Assembly (NCBI GenBank): GCA_021442965.1
Contig: JABUUX010000153.1
Span: 1 to 8,879 of the forward strand
Reading direction: 5' to 3'
DNA length: 8,879 nt
Source of the DNA: Treponema sp.
Lineage (GTDB): Bacteria > Spirochaetota > Spirochaetia > Treponematales > Treponemataceae
Within the stretch, counting starts at the first letter, position 1. Each line of letters opens with the position of its first letter. This document shows, one piece after another, positions 7,177 to 8,879 of the stretch. The translations under genes were made by a program, and so were the position numbers. The notes beneath the pieces are model-generated. The model saw only the letters and a list, made by a program, of their open reading frames with translations, was not told where the DNA came from and did no database searches.

Positions 7177-8532
7177 ATGGCTGTACCTATTCTGCTGGCT
7201 GTAATCGCAGTTGCTGTTCTGGTTATTATCATCATGGTGTTAAAAAATGCCAAAGCAAAAAAAGGTGATTCAGAACCGGGAACAAAGTCAACACGCGGTA
7301 GATATTCAATAATCAAGGATGCCGAAAAAAAACTGGCACATGATCCTCATAATGTTCAGGCGTTGAATACTTTGGGTGAACTTTATTTTTCAGAAAAGAA
7401 CTGGGAAAAAAGCTGGAATATTTATAAGACTCTTTTTTACATAGCTGCTGCACATATAGAAATTGATATGGTTAAGGCGGCACGCAGGATGGGAGTTTCT
7501 GCATATCAGCTTGGCAAATATGAAGATGCTATTAATTCTCTTGTAGTTGCTATGAAAAAGGATCCTCAGAATTTTGAAACTGCTTATTACCTTGGACTTG
7601 CTATGTACAAAACCGGAACCTATGATAAAGCCATTTATTGCATGAGACGTGCATACGATTTGAATCCTACAAGTGGAGCGGTTTACGAGCCTTTGGGAAT
7701 ATCTTATTTCAAAGTTCAAAAGTATAAAGATTCTTTACCTTTCTTGAAAAAAGCCATGGATCTGCAGCCAGATAACAAAGAAGTAATGTATGACATTGCA
7801 GTAGCTATGACAGAAACAGGACTTGGAGATAAAGCATTAAAAATATTTACTCACCTTAGACCTGATCCTGAGTATGGACCAAGAAGTTGTATTGAAGCGG
7901 GAAGGCTTCATGAAAGACAGAAGAATTTTGAAGCAGCAATTCAGGATTATGAAATTGGTTTAAAATTGAGTAATGTTCCGGATCAGAATCTTTTACAGAT
8001 AAAATACAGATGTGCACTTTCATACATAGCAATTAAAAATATTCCAAAGGGACTGGCTTTGCTTAAGCAGATTGATGCTGTACATGCAGGATATAAAGAT
8101 GTTGCAGCTTTGGTAGCAAGGTACTCAGAATTGAATCAGAACTCAAATCTGCAGGTTTATCTACTTTCTGGTACCAGCGAATTTGTTGCCTTGTGCCGCA
8201 AGTTTGTAACAGTATACTATCCCAAAGCTTTGGTAAAATTTGAAGATGTTTCTGTTCAGTCAGAAAGTATTGAAGTTTTATGTACTGTCCAGACTGATAA
8301 ATTTGAAGACAGAGAATTGTTCCGATTCTACAGAAACAGCACCGTAATAGGTGACATTCAGGTAAGAGAATTTCACAGCAAAATTCGTGATTTGAAATGT
8401 GACCGCGGGTATTGTGTTACAATGAGTTCATTTTCTGAGCCAGCGCACAAGTTTATTGATGGCCGCCCGATAGATTTTATTGAAAAAGATGCACTTATTA
8501 AGATACTTAAAAAAGTAAATATGTTTGGTTGA
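7177..8532 (+). CDS. Membrane-anchored TPR protein with C-terminal degenerate Mrr-like (REase-fold) domain
   Basis: 451 aa. An N-terminal hydrophobic helix (about residues 3-23) followed by a basic stretch suggests a membrane anchor with the rest in the cytoplasm. About six or seven tetratricopeptide repeats span roughly 50-310; the clearest are 101-134, 133-168, 167-200 and 235-268, implying protein-protein contacts. The C-terminal part (about 325-447) looks like the Mrr/restriction-endonuclease fold: SIEVLCTVQTDK (364-375), the QVREFHSKI helix (395-403), the GYCVTMSSFSEPAHKF strand-helix (411-426) and a final IDFIEKDAL (432-440). The usual D...QxK core appears as E366...R383-F-Y385, so nuclease activity is probably lost. 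Function is unknown; it may be a scaffold. AAGGA lies 7 bases before the ATG, inside the end of the aminotransferase gene. It is last in the operon before the terminator. Confidence 0.85.
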   Translation: MAVPILLAVIAVAVLVIIIMVLKNAKAKKGDSEPGTKSTRGRYSIIKDAEKKLAHDPHNVQALNTLGELYFSEKNWEKSWNIYKTLFYIAAAHIEIDMVKAARRMGVSAYQLGKYEDAINSLVVAMKKDPQNFETAYYLGLAMYKTGTYDKAIYCMRRAYDLNPTSGAVYEPLGISYFKVQKYKDSLPFLKKAMDLQPDNKEVMYDIAVAMTETGLGDKALKIFTHLRPDPEYGPRSCIEAGRLHERQKNFEAAIQDYEIGLKLSNVPDQNLLQIKYRCALSYIAIKNIPKGLALLKQIDAVHAGYKDVAALVARYSELNQNSNLQVYLLSGTSEFVALCRKFVTVYYPKALVKFEDVSVQSESIEVLCTVQTDKFEDRELFRFYRNSTVIGDIQVREFHSKIRDLKCDRGYCVTMSSFSEPAHKFIDGRPIDFIEKDALIKILKKVNMFG

Positions 8533-8543
8533 TTAAAAAAATC

Positions 8544-8588
8544 AAAAAAATCCGGGTGTTCTTTTATAAGAAGCCCGGATTTTTTTTT
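8544..8588. terminator. Bidirectional rho-independent terminator between the TPR gene and leuS
   Basis: ATCCGGG (8550-8556) pairs with CCCGGAT (8574-8580), extended by A8544-8549 with T8581-8586 to a 13-bp stem. A smaller inner stem, TTCTT (8559-8563) with AAGAA (8568-8572), lies within it. A T-run follows on the plus strand (8580-8588), and the A-run 8544-8550 gives a U-run on the minus strand. It can therefore end both the operon and the convergent leuS transcript. Confidence 0.92.
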
Positions 8589-8591
8589 AGG

Positions 8592-8879
8592 TTACTTGAT
8601 TACAATATTTACAAGTTTTCCAGGAATTACAATTACTTTAACAATTTCATGCCCTTCTGTAAATTTCTTTACGTTTTCTGAGGATAGAGCTTTTTCTTTG
8701 ATTTCATTTTCTGCTGCATTTGCAGGCATTTCAAACTTATCACGAAGTTTTCCGTTTACCTGAACAACAATCATTTTTGTATCATCTTTCAAAAACTCTT
8801 CGCTGAACGTAGGCCATTTTTCATAAGCTACAGTTTTTGCGTTTCCAAGTTTTTCCCAAAGTTCTTCACCCAAGTGCGG
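8592..8879 (-). CDS. leuS: Leucyl-tRNA synthetase, C-terminal end (5' part outside window)
   Basis: The last 95 residues of LeuS, which charges tRNA-Leu with leucine. The frame is open through the window edge, reading PHLGEELWEKLGNAKT at the start; this is the end of the anticodon-binding helical domain, normally 'APHxxEELW'. The leucine codon TTG at 8873-8871 is not a start. The diagnostic VVQVNGKLRDKFEMP follows (about residues 36-50 of the fragment), then the small C-terminal domain that contacts the tRNA elbow, ending VIPGKLVNIVIK. This ending (xVPGKLVNIV) is typical of bacterial LeuS and distinguishes it from ValRS and IleRS. The stop TAA is at 8594-8592, next to the shared terminator, and the gene is convergent with the TPR gene. 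Confidence 0.96.
   Translation of the reverse strand, partial: PHLGEELWEKLGNAKTVAYEKWPTFSEEFLKDDTKMIVVQVNGKLRDKFEMPANAAENEIKEKALSSENVKKFTEGHEIVKVIVIPGKLVNIVIK

Noticed and set aside
7390..7719. A 109-codon minus-strand open frame inside the TPR gene
   Set aside because: Shadow of the TPR repeats, with no ribosome binding site and no recognisable product.
8871..8873. TTG as a start codon for a 93-aa minus-strand gene
   Set aside because: The frame continues to the window edge and the sequence is the internal PHLGEELW segment of LeuS.
1..8879. A defence system, mobile element or novel gene cluster
   Set aside because: The Mrr-like domain lacks its catalytic residues and sits among housekeeping genes. 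No methyltransferase-specificity partner, integrase, transposase or direct-repeat boundary is present. The partial methyltransferase at the left edge is far away and in another transcription unit.

Overview
The window reads as chromosomal DNA of an AT-rich spirochaete, most likely a Treponema. The main clues are a long conserved-looking protein of the kind I recall only from Treponema (1895-3607), a TPR protein ending in a degenerate Mrr-like domain, and housekeeping genes (miaB, rny, leuS) with A/T-ending codons. I cannot name the species from sequence alone. There are no RNA genes, insertion sequences, phage genes or CRISPR arrays. It looks like ordinary core genome, with some poorly described genes among well-known ones.

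Layout. (a) 1-504, plus strand: the 3' part of a class I SAM-dependent methyltransferase whose start lies outside the window. (b) 496-3607, minus strand: a two-gene unit, the 570-aa uncharacterised protein followed by miaB. The miaB 3' end overlaps the methyltransferase 3' end by 9 bp. (c) 3608-3765: a short divergent promoter region. (d) 3766-5307, plus strand: rny (RNase Y), alone, ending in a hairpin terminator at 5313-5342. (e) 5343-8532, plus strand: a likely three-gene operon of an Lrp/AsnC regulator, a class I aminotransferase and a membrane-anchored TPR/Mrr-like protein. It has a promoter and a palindrome upstream. (f) 8544-8588: a terminator hairpin that can serve both strands. (g) 8592-8879, minus strand: the last 95 codons of leuS.

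How the genes work together. miaB (tRNA A37 methylthiolation), leuS (leucine charging) and rny (mRNA turnover at the membrane) all serve translation and RNA metabolism, but they sit in separate transcription units. The Lrp regulator and aminotransferase pair resembles the AlaR-AlaT pair of Bacillus subtilis, in which an Lrp-type regulator controls an alanine transaminase. The TPR gene starts 3 bp after the aminotransferase stop and is probably translationally coupled to it, but a functional link is only inferred. No stretch over 300 bases lacks a gene. The least understood items are the 570-aa protein and the TPR protein with a probably inactive nuclease-like fold.
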